Source: Platynereis dumerilii (Eukaryota > Annelida > Polychaeta > Phyllodocida > Nereididae). Taken from it: DNA of 64,000 bases. Below the pieces are notes generated by a model. It made no database searches. It had not been told where the DNA came from and saw only the letters and a program-made list of their open reading frames with translations. The position numbers and the translations under genes are program-made. Below are positions 48,215 through 59,915 of this stretch, one piece after another; position 1 is the first letter of the stretch; every line of letters begins with the position of its first letter. The DNA lies in assembly GCA_026936325.1 (NCBI GenBank), contig JAPTHN010000007.1, positions 22,159,974-22,223,973 on the forward strand, written 5' to 3'.

Positions 48215-48780
48215 CAAGAACCAACGCTTTCCGTCCATATATCAACAGGTCATCGCCTAATTCTGTATTTATGGTAGAAGATATACAGGAAATAGGACTA
48301 CTTTTCAGGAAAGTTGACAGACAATTAGGACAGGTAATAGGTTGGTTTGCCACCACTTCCTTGCTTTTATGTTGCCAGAAATCACAACTCACCTGGTATT
48401 GCCTATGAATATTAACAGTTGACACGCTGTTAATAAAGTCAACAGCCTGACACCCGCTACATAACAAATGCAGAAGAAGCGCTCAGTATGACTAATCTGA
48501 CAAATAGCATAACGTCTCTTTTCTTAGAAAGATTGCAGTATCTGAGTATCAACAGGAATTATAGTTGATGTACAACCGAATCAGTGGAGCTTAACCTATT
48601 TTGACAAAAAATCATTCCAATCCAAAATACTACAATTGTATGGCTTGATAAAGATGAGGCACCTTTAATGTAAAATATTCCAAATTGAACTTTTAAAAAG
48701 CTTTATCTCGTGAAGGGATTCAAAGAAGAACCTTTAGGTTCAATTTTGGCACTTTTTTTAAAAGGTGCTTAGGAACATTC

Positions 48781-50329
48781 AGCCAAGATCTCCCTTAACC
48801 AAAATTTTTAATTTCCATCACTGGGCCCACATAGGCCCACACAGAGGCATAAAATCACAAAATTATGTATTTCGAAAGGGAAGGCGTCCAGAATGGCATT
48901 AAACTGTCAACGGCACCCACACAATGTACTGTTTCTCACCAAAAATCGCCTGTTTTTCTGCTGTGATCTGTTACTGGAGCAATCTTAGCAAATGGCATGG
49001 CCATAGTAACTGTTATGCTAATTACTCCATTTTAACCAATTTCCATAGTTACTGGCCTGCAGGCTGCATTTCAAAATTGATGAAGTATCTATAATTGTCA
49101 TGAAAATTGAGACACTGCGCTGAATGGATGATGATATTATGTCGAGGAAGTTGAATCGTAACATTGGGTATTGTTTTGTTCACATTGATTGACTCTCATC
49201 CTGTCTCTCTCTCTCTCTTTCTCTCTCTTTTGTAGCTGTTTTGCTTTGCGCTGGGCTTAGTGAGAGATAAGTGTCAAGCTCAGAGGGAAATGCTATACCC
49301 ACATTTTGAGATGGAGAGGAATTTTCCTTCTCATCAAGCTTTTGCACTGAACAATCTGCGCCAAGGGGACAAAACCTCAGCAGAAAAACACAAACACGAT
49401 GTTGGATGTTATGGTATTGTTAGGCCTCGGTCTGTATGTGTTGTTCACAAGACATTACTAGCAATGAAAATGATCATGACATGATTTTTAATACGATAAT
49501 AACCAATTAACCATCTATGCATAAATCATTATTGTTACACGATTTGCTTCATAACTTGAAAAATACAAAATATTCTCTCTGTAAAATTGGATTAACAGGC
49601 CCATGGAAGTTCGGTTCACTTACTTATAAATCAAAGACTTTGACCCATAAGTAACTCCGACTACAGCAAAGAAATTTGGCTGCTATTATTATCCCAAATG
49701 CCTCACATATCGGCCTTTATGACCCAATAATTATGATTTCTTCTCATCGGATCAGAATTCATGCATCCACAAGCAGTTTGGTTAAGAATATTAAGCATTC
49801 ATGCAATGGCACAATATCATGCGTTTCACTTATATACTTAAAGGCAGCGCTGTATAAAAATCTTTCAATACTGGTTTTTTGGGTTGATGAATTCTTCTTT
49901 TATTTGAACTAAAACTGTTTATCATGACAATGATAATATGTTTAGAGTGAAGTAGCAAGATATTGTGCATAAATACAACCAAGGGGAATAAAATGAAATG
50001 TTAACAATGCTTCATTTAAAAAGTAATAAGCCATATTCATGTCATGCTGGTCCGTCAGTTTCATGACATTGTAGAGATGTACTTGCAGCGAAGAAAACAT
50101 ATCTAGAACATGCACCGAATAAGCGGTTGTTCATGGCTCTTCCCATCTTTCCCATGTTGATTTTAGGCCTTGGACCAAATATTCCCCCCTACCCTGAAAA
50201 CGCCCCTGAACTTTCTCTAGACAATCCCGTCTGAATTTACCATTTATCAGAAATTAAAGATGTTTAAGACGACTGACGGTCAAAATATACATATGGACAC
50301 TACACAAGTACGATTCTTGCTTTCATCAT
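48781..50329. other. Intergenic with a CT-rich tract
   Basis: A (CT)n-rich stretch lies at about 49,202-49,232. It ends in a TTTTGTAG word that looks like a splice acceptor, but the following ORF (49,260-49,484) has no recognisable domain. A C-rich stretch at 50,120-50,220 resembles 13,800-13,880. Confidence 0.35.
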
Positions 50330-50697
50330 GTCAATCATTATCATAATATTTGCTTACTTAGATTTCTACTGTTAGGTGTGCACCTGTCATGTGATTTTGT
50401 GCCATAAATATAGGCCTTTATAAGGCAGGCATATCAGGTGCATGTTGCAGATAGAACTTGAAAGGGGTATGGTGAAAAGTCCCTTTTCTGTACATTGTCT
50501 GTGTACGTATGATATTATTTAAAGCATCATTATGATGAATGACTTCTATCTCCTTTTCACCAAAATAAGAAAATTCAATGCACTTTGCTTGTGAATGCCC
50601 AGAAAGGTTTCAATGAAACCGTTTCATAGAGACAAAAATAGTTTTAGCTGTTCTGATGTACTTTTTATGGGATTTATCTGTCCTTTTGCATCTACAG

Positions 50698-51271
50698 CAT
50701 GGGCGGCCATACTAATCATTGAGAGACATGATGTATCAGGGCCAGCAAATGGCTTCAGTGCACCTGTGTACTAGCATATGTCAAATCAAAGAAATGCCCT
50801 AGACATGTATGTGATCATATATTTGTCACAGATTCCATCCAATCTAACAGTAGATTTTGAAAAACACTTTCTCAAAATTCACAGTTTTTGTTGAGTGTTG
50901 TTTGTTCTACAAGTTGAAGATTCCTATCTGCTTCTATCTTATGTCTAACTGCTAAAAGCACAAATAGCAACAAACAATGTATAACAGTTTGTGATCACTC
51001 CTGTTGATGTATGTCAATTTGAATTTGTTATGTGATTTTGAAATAGGCTCCCACCAGTTTTGTATTTCTTCAAAATATGCAAATGTTATAAAGGAAAAAA
51101 TAATTTGCATGCCACAACATTATCAAAATAAGTGAGATGTACAAGGTCAACTACTGAATTTGCACCATATCTGTATGTTATTTGCAAAATGACCCTACTT
51201 CTGCAATCTCCAAATTCGAATTGCATACGCTTGTATTGTCTTATGGAATATTATTGGTATGCATGCGCTTG
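50698..51271. mobile_element. 574-bp insertion with 8-bp TSD, revealed by an empty site
   Basis: ATCTACAG is present at both sides (50,690-50,697 and 51,272-51,279). In block 1 the matching place reads CGCATCTACAGTCCCT with no insertion, a natural empty site. An 8-bp duplication suggests hAT; the left end CATGGGCGGCC and right end GCATGCGCTTG share only a weak CAnGCG inverse. The interior has no ORF. Confidence 0.75.
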
Positions 51272-52068
51272 ATCTACAGTCCCTCTTCCTTAAAGAGACA
51301 GGTATAATTTATTAATGGGACCAGTAAATGAGTGAACAGGTAATATATTTTTTATCAATTACTGTCATTAGTCTATAAATGGCATTGTATAGGCAAAAAG
51401 TAAAAAAATGGAAATTCGGGGGTGTACAATCCCTAGAAGATTATTTGTTTACATATATGTTATTTGAAAGCTCCTTATTTTGGAGGCTTTTCTCATTTTG
51501 GTATGTTTTGAGGAAGTAACTTCAAGTAAGGCAACAAAAAAGATGATAAAAGGTCAATGCTAGACCATGCAACCATAACATACTATGTACGTTTGAATGA
51601 CGTCAAACAGCATTATGTTTGATAACTTTGATCTTTTTTCACAACCAGATGGAAATTCAATGCTCTTTTCTCTGGCAAACCAGGACTGACAGGACAGGTT
51701 ATATTGGGAAAAATGTTGTTTGAAGTGCTCTGTTCTTTTTTCGCCCTTTATTTCTTTGTCGTAGATCATATTAATTCGCTGAATGGTTGTTCGGCCTTTG
51801 CTGTGTTTTTAAAATTTGCGAGACAACATGAACTACTTGCGTTGTGCAAAAGACAAATCTGCAGTTTGAGAATCCTTTGAGAATTTTAGTCGACAGAACA
51901 GACAGATTTCCATTGCTCTCCTTTGATTTTTATTTTGCACGGCCCAATATACTTGCCCAGATGAAATTTCCTTAGTAGAAAGACCTTCCCAATTGTTTTG
52001 AAGTCGTAATGTACAAAGATATCAACTCATCGAAACCTTATTCCAGCCATTCAGGCTCAATTCAGTTT

Positions 52069-52223
52069 TTAGGGTTAGAGTGAGCCCTTGCCGGATGACC
52101 TGGGCCTACGTTGGATGGTTATTTCAATCATGCTTCTCCTCATTGCTGTGTCCTCTTCCTGTCCAAATTAGCTGAAAAGGTATATAAATACAGGAAATAA
52201 AACCCAAATCATCAATTCATCCC
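52069..52223 (+). mobile_element. tRNA-derived SINE, 5'-truncated, in block 2
   Basis: It starts within the box-B region (GGGTTAGAGTG) and continues with CCCTTGCCGGATGACCTGGG, CTCATTGCTGTGTCCTC and ATAAATACAGG to a CATC-type tail. Orthologous by position to the fragment in block 1. Confidence 0.75.
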
Positions 52224-53117
52224 ACAGAACCTATGCCCCCCTTCCAAATATCTGTTGGTCATCCCCTAATTATGTATTTATGGTAGAAGATATCAAGGAA
52301 GTTGGACTGCTTTTCAGCAAGTTGACAGACAATTAGGACAGGAAATAGGTTGGTTTGCCACCACTTCCATGCTTTTATGTTGCCAGAAATTACAACTTCA
52401 CCTGGTATTGCCTATGAATATTATCAGTTGACACGCTGTAAATCAAGTCAACAGCCTAACACCCACTGCATAGCAAGTGCAGAAGAAGTGCTCTGTATGA
52501 CTCATCTGAGAAACAGCATTACGTTCCTTTTCTTAGAAAGATTGCAGTATCTGAGTATCAACAGTAGTTAAAGTGATACACCACCATTTAAGATAATTAG
52601 CAGCAGCTTTCAACTTAATATTATGACGAAAAGTTCATTCCAATCCAAAAGATCGTCATTATTGTATGGCTTGGTATAGGTGTGTGAATGCAAAATATTC
52701 CAAATTGAAATTTTAAAAAGCTTCGTCTCCTGAAGAGGTTCATAGTAGAACCTTCAGGTTCAATTTTGGCACTGTTTTTAAAAGGCACTTAAATGAATCT
52801 TTATAGAGCATAAATAGAACATTTCATGGTGTGTGATGAGAACATTTTTAGAATTGGAGTAAAAAGAAAAAAAATACTCATATTAAGCAATAGTGAGTTG
52901 ACAGATGCTCCCTGGCACTTTTACTGTAGCAATGTATTGCAACTCCTCTGCAGCAAATATGTTTGCTTCAGACAAAGGTGGATTCTGAAACTGGGTGACT
53001 GTTACTTGCAGACTGGATAACAGCCTGAAACCAGCCCTTGTCTCACAAATTTATTACCAAAATGAAACAATGCAAACTTCAGTCGAATGGCGAACTTTCA
53101 ATTTTAAGCAATGATAA

Positions 53118-54516
53118 ATGTTGGTCAAAGACATTTACAACATCAAGAAGAAGGTTCGAAGCAGAGTACCCGACGACATGGAAGATGTCACCAACGTCCT
53201 GGACAACCTTGTAGCTGCGGATACAAAGGCATCAGTCAAGCTGAAGAAAACAGACGACATACTGAATGTCATCTTCTTCCAGACACCCAGCATGAAGACC
53301 AACACAAAGCGCTACTGGGAGAAGCTGCATCTGATTGGTACCTACCGTATCAACAGAAGTATGCCACTCTACACCATCCTTGGCCAGGGAAGCGATGGCA
53401 AGGGTGTCATCCTGGCACAGGCTGTGATGGCTACCCAGACAGCCGAGATAATCCATTTTCTTCTCCGCTAATACAAGGACAACACCGATCGGAAGCCTTC
53501 TTGCGAAGTAGTCGACTAGGACTTCACCGAAATAGACAGTGCCCAGGCAGTCTTTGAAGATGTTGACTTCATTCTTTGCAAGTTCCACACCTTGACGATG
53601 TTCAAAAAAGAGACTGCAAATATCACAGAGACAACAGTGAATTTCAACACTCACTCGACTCTAACGACGCTCGTCTACGCTTGGTCCGAAGAAGAGTTCG
53701 ATGATTGTTACTGCTCCTTGGTTGAAGCTGGCCCAACAGACTTTATCAACAACTTCGACAAGAGTTGGAAGAGCTGCATGGACATGTGGTCGGCCTGCAA
53801 GATGAACGAGATTGCCCATCACAGATATACCAGCACCAACCGACTCAAAATCTTTTCATCAGAAGATGAAAGCCCATCTGGATCGCAACATGATATTGGC
53901 TGAATGTCTGAAGACTTTGCTCCAAATTCACCACTCCATGCTGGAGAAGAAGTCACAAGTGGAGAGACTCGCCAGGGTTGCCACCTTCTATGAGACGAAG
54001 ACATGCAGCGAAGTTGAATCACCCTATAGAGACTTTGCTAGAGGCTTTGCTGCTAAACATGTGATCGGGCAGCTGCGGCTGATGGCCAAGACTACGTTGA
54101 CTGAAATAATGGCAAACGCGAACTGTTCTTGCAAATGTCCATTCTTTTCAACGAAGGAACTACCCTGCTGTCACATCTTGGTGAAACGTTCCAAGCTAGG
54201 CCTTCTGTTAGGAAAAAGTAGGACAGCTGTTTTCCTCTGAACTAGTGCCTCAATGCTGGAGGAGTGCTTCTGAGAGTTATGACAAAGACAAGGAAACTGT
54301 GACCCGAAATGCCCTCAAGTGGTCATCACTGCCGTGGTGAAGAAGTCATCCAAGAAACCCACCCACACGCAGAAGTTTAAGGAAATAATGGCAACGTGCC
54401 AGGAAACTGCTCAGGTCATCTCAATGAACAGCATAAAGAAGTACAGCCAAGAACTTTTCATCCTGAATAGATGCCTGAAGAAATGGAAGATTGCTGAAGA
54501 CATCATGATCAGTTTG
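53118..54516 (+). pseudogene. ZSWIM1/3-like MULE transposase, decayed exon
   Basis: The frame opens with LVKDIYNIKKKVR, a word typical of ZSWIM1/ZSWIM3-like MULE proteins. It continues with LNVIFFQTPSMK and GTYRINRSMPLYT, where the family has D-G-T-Y; one residue, the catalytic Asp, seems to be missing. In-frame stops lie at 53,469 (TAA) and 53,517 (TAG, in VVD*DF where the family has DKDF). At about 53,848 a one-base shift moves the frame to SFHQKMKAHLDR. The SWIM zinc finger NANCSCKCPFFSTKELPCCH follows, then after another break a C-terminal part with a good donor TTG|GTGAGT at 54,516. The upstream portion (a stop directly precedes the ATG) is missing. It is a DNA-transposon gene or a domesticated relative, now broken. 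Confidence 0.8.
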
Positions 54517-54852
54517 GTGAGTCAAATGTTCTCTATTACATATATCAATAAATATCATGAAAATAATAGTTCTTAATTAAATTTTTATGTTTATATTACG
54601 TATATCAATAAACATGAATGAATATCATAGTTCATACCGTACATAATTATATTTTTATGTTTATAAGCAATAATTATACGCTCATGATTCATTTACAATT
54701 ACACAACTTATAATAATTTATTACTGCATATAAACTGACAAATGTCTCATTACCCTTCACGAGCAGTGAGATTGGGTGACACAATTAATACTGGTCTATT
54801 TTAAAAACTTTGTTTCACCAAAATACAATTCCTTGACATTTGATTTGTTTAG

Positions 54853-54966
54853 TGTCAGAATGTTGAGGAGCCGGCACACGCTGGACCTGTGATAACAGAA
54901 CCAGAGATTCCAGAGCCTGTGATGCCAGACCAAGATCTCGAAACTCCTATCGAATTGAATCAAAAG
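54853..54966 (+). pseudogene. Downstream exon of the ZSWIM-like gene
   Basis: Between acceptor TTTGTTTAG (or TGTCAG six bases later, same phase) and donor AAAAG|GTAATC, a 114-bp phase-0 exon encodes NVEEPAHAGPVITEPEIPEP and a further acidic, proline-rich stretch. The phase fits the donor at 54,516 exactly. The acidic repeats with EP look like a linker between the SWIM part and the PHD-like exon. Confidence 0.6.
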
Positions 54967-55106
54967 GTAATCACCATTGATTTTACATGCAGTCACTTCA
55001 TTTGGTTTATTAACATTTCGTCGTTAAATAAATTACTAAGTTAATAATACTGATACATCATAACCAGTAACAAGCACTGTTTTTATATACTGCTCGTCCA
55101 TATATA

Positions 55107-55519
55107 TATATGAAAGATGCCTCATACGCCCATGTCACATGGAACTTCCCCTCTGGAGACAAAATAAATTGGATCGGATGTGATTCATGTGAAAAATGGT
55201 TCAAATGTGTATCGACCAAGGGCCGTCTGTCCACCAAACTTTTATCGCTGTTTGCTGTGTCTGTCCTGACAAATGTATTGAGCTGATGGTCTTCATCGAG
55301 GTGCTAAAAAAGGGGCTATTGAGACCATCCCAAAGGTTTTATAGAAAACAACATCAACATGGCTTGGCTAAAATGCACATTTTCTTCTCTTGCTTTTCCA
55401 TAGAAATGATACATTACAAAATGTATATCTCCAAGATGAATCCAGCACCGTGCCAGGCTCATGGCTCCACTTGCTGCCTTCTGTTACTTGAATGTTACTC
55501 TTTTCCCTCCTATATGTAG
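55107..55519 (+). pseudogene. PHD-finger-like exon, one frame break
   Basis: One frame reads VTWNFPSGDKINWIGCDSC, then EKWFK; a shift of one base gives CIDQGPSVHQTFIAVCCVC. Together these are the second half of a PHD finger (CDxCxxWF, then C...F.C..C). The first Cys pair is not seen. The shift inside the finger means the copy is broken. The reading continues without known domain to a stop at 55,519. Order ZSWIM, acidic linker, PHD suggests one gene. Confidence 0.55.
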
Positions 55520-57440
55520 TAAGGCTCTTTGAGGTGTGTCGACCCTGGTTATAGCTTATTCTACCTAATGGATAAACTGGCCCTGCATAGAATTTTAAAG
55601 GCTATGTCTTTATTTCTGTCCTACTTTTTCCAACACCTTGATTGACCTTTTCACTACTGTTCCATTAAACTGTCATATTGCATAAACTGTGACATTCCAT
55701 TCTTCCTTGCAGCACTTTTAAACTGATGCTTCCCTCAGTTAAGTGGGCTTCAGTTTATCAGTGGATAATAGACAGACCAAGGGGAGCAATCCATTCACTC
55801 TCCCAACCAGACATGATTATTAAAATAATTACTTAACGATTTTTATATTTATTAATATTTTACTTACCGATTTATTTCAGTGCCAGGTTGTGCTATGTCG
55901 AGAGCAATGTGTTCCGTAACATTGTCACCAAGTAGACCCCTAATCGGGATTGCTTGGTGACCAAACTTGGTCCGCCCCTAGGGCCCCTGGATAATAGCGA
56001 AGTCTGTATTCAGCATTGTGCGACTGAGTGGAGGGACACAATTTAGGGTGAAAAGGACCCTTGAGTTGCCACATGTGGGTTTCAGATAGAATGTCAAGAC
56101 ATATTTCTCAGCCTGGTAGTACACAAATTGAGCGCACACAATATTATTATATTATAAAGAAGGGCGTTTTCACATACCATACAGCTGTTGAGTATTTTGA
56201 AGCAAAATGTAATTTAGTTGAATTGTAAAAGCTTTTAGCTACATCAAATTTGCTGATACTTCTCTTAGATCTCCGCGAAATTTGTCAAAGTGGATCAGAT
56301 TACAACAGATGTGACCTGCATTCACTTACATTCGTGGTAACACACGTAACTTGCAAATATAGTGGCAGGTAATATGCATCTGAGAATACATCTGGCCAAT
56401 GTTGGAAACTTTCATTTACCTTAATTCATTCCCGGCAGCTTCAGAGTAGTCGGAGATAGGGTTTGGGTTCACTTATCGTCTGGTTTGGACTGATTTGCTG
56501 CCCAGGGAGTATCGATAGAGTGGTTTACTCTAGATAATACTCCTTCAGGATGTGGCTTTAAAAATTTAATCGAATAGTAATTGTCATCTGTCACAACCAA
56601 AGCTTCAACTTCTGTAAGTTTTTAAGTTGGTAGAAATCAGCATACATTTTTATTTATATCACATATAACATTACAAGAGAACAAGATAACAAATTATGCA
56701 TAACTTTACTAAATACTATAGCTTGCTCAATTTAAAACAATTTGAATATCTATAGGTATCTCGTCACTTTAACATCATTGCCCAATGCACATTATGAACT
56801 TATCATGTCCAATGACTGTCATAAACTCTCACCTTATCTTGGCCTTTCCCAATGTCATGGGAATCAATATTGTACATTGGTTCAAGGGAATAAGAAATAT
56901 CACTATATCAAATTACAATATCAACCTTGATAAATTTAGTCGATGTCACACAAAAGCAAATTGTTTTCGACACAGAGATAATTCTTCATTACCCTTCAAG
57001 GTAGCATCCAAGGTTCCTCATAAATATGTAATTATGATTAATTACAGACAAAAAAAAAACGCAATGCCACAGCTTTAACAAAAGGTGTCAATCTAAATTT
57101 TGGCATTGCATGTACACCCTTTTCATTCTATCTGTAGATATATAGTGAAGCCTGATTATAAGCATATCTGGCAGAGGTATTCTTTTAATTATTATTGAAT
57201 CAATTCACACGATGAGTCAGGTCCACCTTCATGACTGGGGTCAGACCCATAATAAACAAATAACTGTATGTTTGTGAGTTGGGCATCTTATCGGCTATAA
57301 AATAGACATTACTCATGGGGTGTTGCAGGGTGGTGTGTATGCCTAAAGTTCATATAGTCACTCACAAATATCCACAAAAGCTTTCAAAAGACTTTGTTGG
57401 ATATTGGCATAGTCTTTTGACTCTGCCCAAAGACCCAATA
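55520..57440. other. Intergenic, nothing recognised
   Basis: AT-rich DNA. A CAG acceptor-like site near 55,880 precedes a short GC-richer stretch without a long ORF. No RNA gene or repeat end was found. Confidence 0.45.
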
Positions 57441-57449
57441 ATTCCCTTA

Positions 57450-57716
57450 ACCTGATTGGTCAATGTCTCTCAACTAGCAAACTGATTGGCTATAGAAATA
57501 GTTTATGAACTTTCAGTAGCCAATCGAAGATGAGGAACCAAGTTCAAGGTCAGCTCTTTGTTTCCTCAGCTTTCATTGGCTACTGGAGCTGACCCTGAAA
57601 CTTTGGTATCTCGATTCTGATTCGTCAGCTCATGACCTATTTTTAGAATTGACTGACCTGCCCCCATTCATCAGGTCATGTGACCTGCTGGATCACGTGA
57701 CATGTCCAAAATGGCT
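57450..57716 (+). promoter_or_regulatory. CCAAT-rich candidate promoter
   Basis: At least four CCAAT boxes in either orientation occur in about 120 bp (GATTGGTCAA 57,456; GATTGGCTAT 57,484; AGCCAATCGA 57,518; CATTGGCTAC 57,576). An E-box CACGTG at about 57,694 and a YY1-like CAAAATGGC at about 57,707 follow. CCAAT clusters bind NF-Y in animals. Spacing and position before a candidate first exon support promoter function; this is inference. Confidence 0.45.
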
Positions 57717-57823
57717 TCATCCACTTTCTGAAAGAATGTTTCTCATTTTGCAATCTGATTTCAACAACTGCATGGACATTTGTAGTGTCATTTGATGGTG
57801 TGCTGATGAAAATGAGTGAGCTG
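57717..57823 (+). CDS. Candidate first coding exon, unknown gene
   Basis: ATG at 57,806 gives MKMSEL and a strong donor CTG|GTGAGTA at 57,823, phase 0. The same frame is open upstream back to a TGA at 57,698, so translation could start earlier or the exon could be internal. The next phase-compatible exon is at 59,098. No domain is recognised. Confidence 0.35.
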
Positions 57824-58439
57824 GTGAGTATACTATCAAATTGCTTATAGTTTGAGACTTTCTTGTTGATTTGTTTTTGGGACAAAATGACTTCGCCGCA
57901 ATATTTTGAAGCACTATACTGCATCGAAGGTTACAGAAACTGAAAGACAAGCTCAAGACAATTCTATTGCACTTTAAATCAGTTCTCTACGATGATTTTT
58001 GGCCGAGAAATTAGGCAGAGAAGTTTCTTTTTATGTAATAGCTGTTAGATCGTCCTGACTTGAGAATGGGCGCACGCTCTGGAGGCGTTAATATTGGGCG
58101 CAGCACCTTCTAAGTGGTACCAATGTTTAGAAAATTTAATTTCCTACATGCTGAGCTAAGTTTGGTTCCTGTACGACCATTCTTTCTATGTCAAAATCGC
58201 GTCCGAAGCACCCGAGGTTGACGTCCGAAATTTTGTTGACATGTTCTTATTCCTGTCATTTCTCAAAAAATCGCCTGATAAAAATATTTCAAGTATTCAG
58301 CATGTTTTCTTGTGGTAAAATCGAGATGTTTCCATTTTTTTCGATTTTTCAAAGCCACAAATCACCCCAGAACCATGCCCTGAAGATTCTGTTATTTCAC
58401 CCAAGGAAAGATGGCGATGGCCCAGACCTGAGTATCCAG

Positions 58440-58513
58440 ACCTAATCCATAGGGCACAGTGGGCACAGTGCCATAGGGCACAGTGGGCACAGTGCCCAGG
58501 GCCTCAAAATTTC
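58440..58513 (+). repeat. Short tandem CATAGGGCACAGTGGGCACAGTGC
   Basis: The unit CATAGGGCACAGTGGGCACA, then GTGC, appears twice in a row, followed by CCAGGGCCTC. It lies directly left of the CATAGGCGTA element; matching GGGCCTCA words occur on the far side (58,730), suggesting that element inserted into an older repeat. Confidence 0.6.
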
Positions 58514-58714
58514 CGTAGGCGTATTCCGCAGGGGGTCGGGGGGGGGTTGCAGCCCCCCTCCTGGCATCAGGGCAAATGGCCCATCAGGGCAAATCATGAC
58601 CAATATCAGGGCAGTCTGACTGCCCTGGTCCCATTTTTTGTATGTTAAAATAAAATTTCAGGGCAAAATTGCGACCCCCCCCCCTCAACGAAACGGCCGT
58701 CCCGTACACCTATG
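58514..58714. mobile_element. hAT-like element, CATAGGCGTA family, copy 2
   Basis: It starts CGTAGGCGTATTCCGC and ends CCCGTACACCTATG, with repeated CATCAGGGCAAAT words inside, all shared with copy 1 at 42,954-43,141. Confidence 0.65.
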
Positions 58715-59097
58715 TCTCAAATGGCAAGGGGGCCTCACAAAATTTGAAAAGGAGGATCAAAGGCAAAGGCTCCTTGTTCTCCTCCCCACTTTTACAAGGA
58801 CAAACAACATCCAACGTCAACTGTCCTATAGGTTATAAGGTCAACTTGGGCCTCAGAGGCCCCTTGAACTTAAAAGCTCTGTCAAACACCAACCGACTGT
58901 CAAGTAATCAGGAATAATATTCCACGTAATCCTTCCCTGGTTGAGAGGAATTGGATAATAAAGGCTATTTATTCACAACCTTTGATATAATTCACCCAAT
59001 AGTCAACTGAATGAATAGATGATATCTGTCAAGTGCAACTACTTCTTGCACATTGAGAAATTAAGAATTTGTCTGATTTTATTTTTTCTAATTGCAG

Positions 59098-59224
59098 ACT
59101 TGCTTGAGAAACTTGGCCTCTTCCAGAGAAGAAGATACTTCAATTGTAGACAACAACTGGGAAGGTCTACTTTACAGACAGAAAGAAAGGCGGAATCATC
59201 AAGTTCAACAAATTGAAGCTGATG
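59098..59224 (+). CDS. Candidate internal exon, unknown gene
   Basis: The acceptor has a good pyrimidine tract (TTTTATTTTTTCTAATTGCAG). The phase-0 frame reads TCLRNLASSREEDTSIVDNN, WEGLLYRQKERRNHQ and VQQIEADG; a possible donor GATG|GTGATA at 59,224 leaves phase 1, which fits the next exon. Composition is protein-like (charged, helix-prone). No family is recognised. The frame stays open past the donor, so its end is uncertain. Confidence 0.4.
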
Positions 59225-59269
59225 GTGATAGTGAATTCTATGCAGCCTCTCAGAGGATATGGGATTTAA

Positions 59270-59915
59270 AAAAATATATTTTAGCGTTCCCTTGCGATTA
59301 TAATCTCATTCTCTTGTGATCTTTCATGTTCTCCCTTGATCATTTGTGTTCCCTCAAGATGTTTTCGATCATTGCATTCCCTCACAATCTTTCACTTTCC
59401 CTGGCAAATATTATCGCATTCCTTCGCAAAGATTATCATGCTCCTTTGCGAAGATTACCATTATTCCATCGCGAAGATTATCGCATTCCCTTGCGAACTT
59501 TCATGTTCTCTCGCGATTGTCTCTGTTATGCTCCAACCAGGTAGATGTTTCAGATGACAGTATGGCAGTACTACTGTATTCCAGGAGCTGTACTTATCCA
59601 AAAGGATACAGGACAGCCTGTCTTGAACATCTGTCTGGTTATAGCATCACAGAAATGGTCACAAGAGAATGCGATCATCGCCAGAATATGAACGGGTGCG
59701 AGGGATGGCGATAATCTTTGTGAGGGAAGGTGATAATCTTCGTGAAGGAAAGCGATATTCTTTGTGAGGGAATGCTTTATTCTTTGCAAGGGAAGGCGAC
59801 ATTCTTCATGGGGTAACGCGTTATTCCTCGCTAGGAACACGATATTCTTCGCAAAGAACGTAATAATCTTGGCGATTGAATGTGATAATCGATATTTTTT
59901 AGTTACATATCGTCT
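59270..59915. mobile_element. Foldback element with 22-bp minisatellite arms
   Basis: The left arm (59,280-59,520) is a tandem array of variants of TTCGCAAAGATTATCGCATTCC. The right arm (59,660-59,900) is the same array in inverse orientation (GGGAAGGCGATAATCTTCGTG). A centre of about 140 bp separates them. Outer borders AAAAAATATATTTTAGCG and its rough inverse AATCGATATTTTTTAGTTAC are mirrored. Arms made of short tandem repeats are the defining trait of Drosophila FB-type foldback elements. No ORF of its own. Confidence 0.7.

Larger units (their letters stand above)
44150..48780 (+). repeat. Tandem segmental duplication, block 1
   Basis: Matches block 2 (50,330-52,790) in the same order and orientation: 44,220-44,530 with 50,390-50,695; 44,530-44,630 with 51,280-51,460; 46,440-46,860 with 51,480-51,910; 48,120-48,780 with 52,080-52,790. 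Block 1 is longer, in part because of the LINE at 44.7-45.8 kb. No host gene was recognised in either block. Confidence 0.85.
50330..52790 (+). repeat. Tandem segmental duplication, block 2
   Basis: Partner of block 1 (44,150-48,780). Several hundred matching bases per segment, interrupted by substitutions and indels. It contains the 574-bp insertion at 50,698-51,271 that block 1 lacks, and lacks the LINE of block 1. Confidence 0.85.

Noticed and set aside
49202-49484. Exon after a CT tract and TTTTGTAG
   Set aside because: The tract is a plain microsatellite; the following ORF has no recognisable domain or phase-matched donor.
53111-53557. 148-codon ORF overlapping the ZSWIM-like exon
   Set aside because: Another frame carries the recognisable LVKDIYNIKKK and GTYRIN motifs; this one is a shadow.
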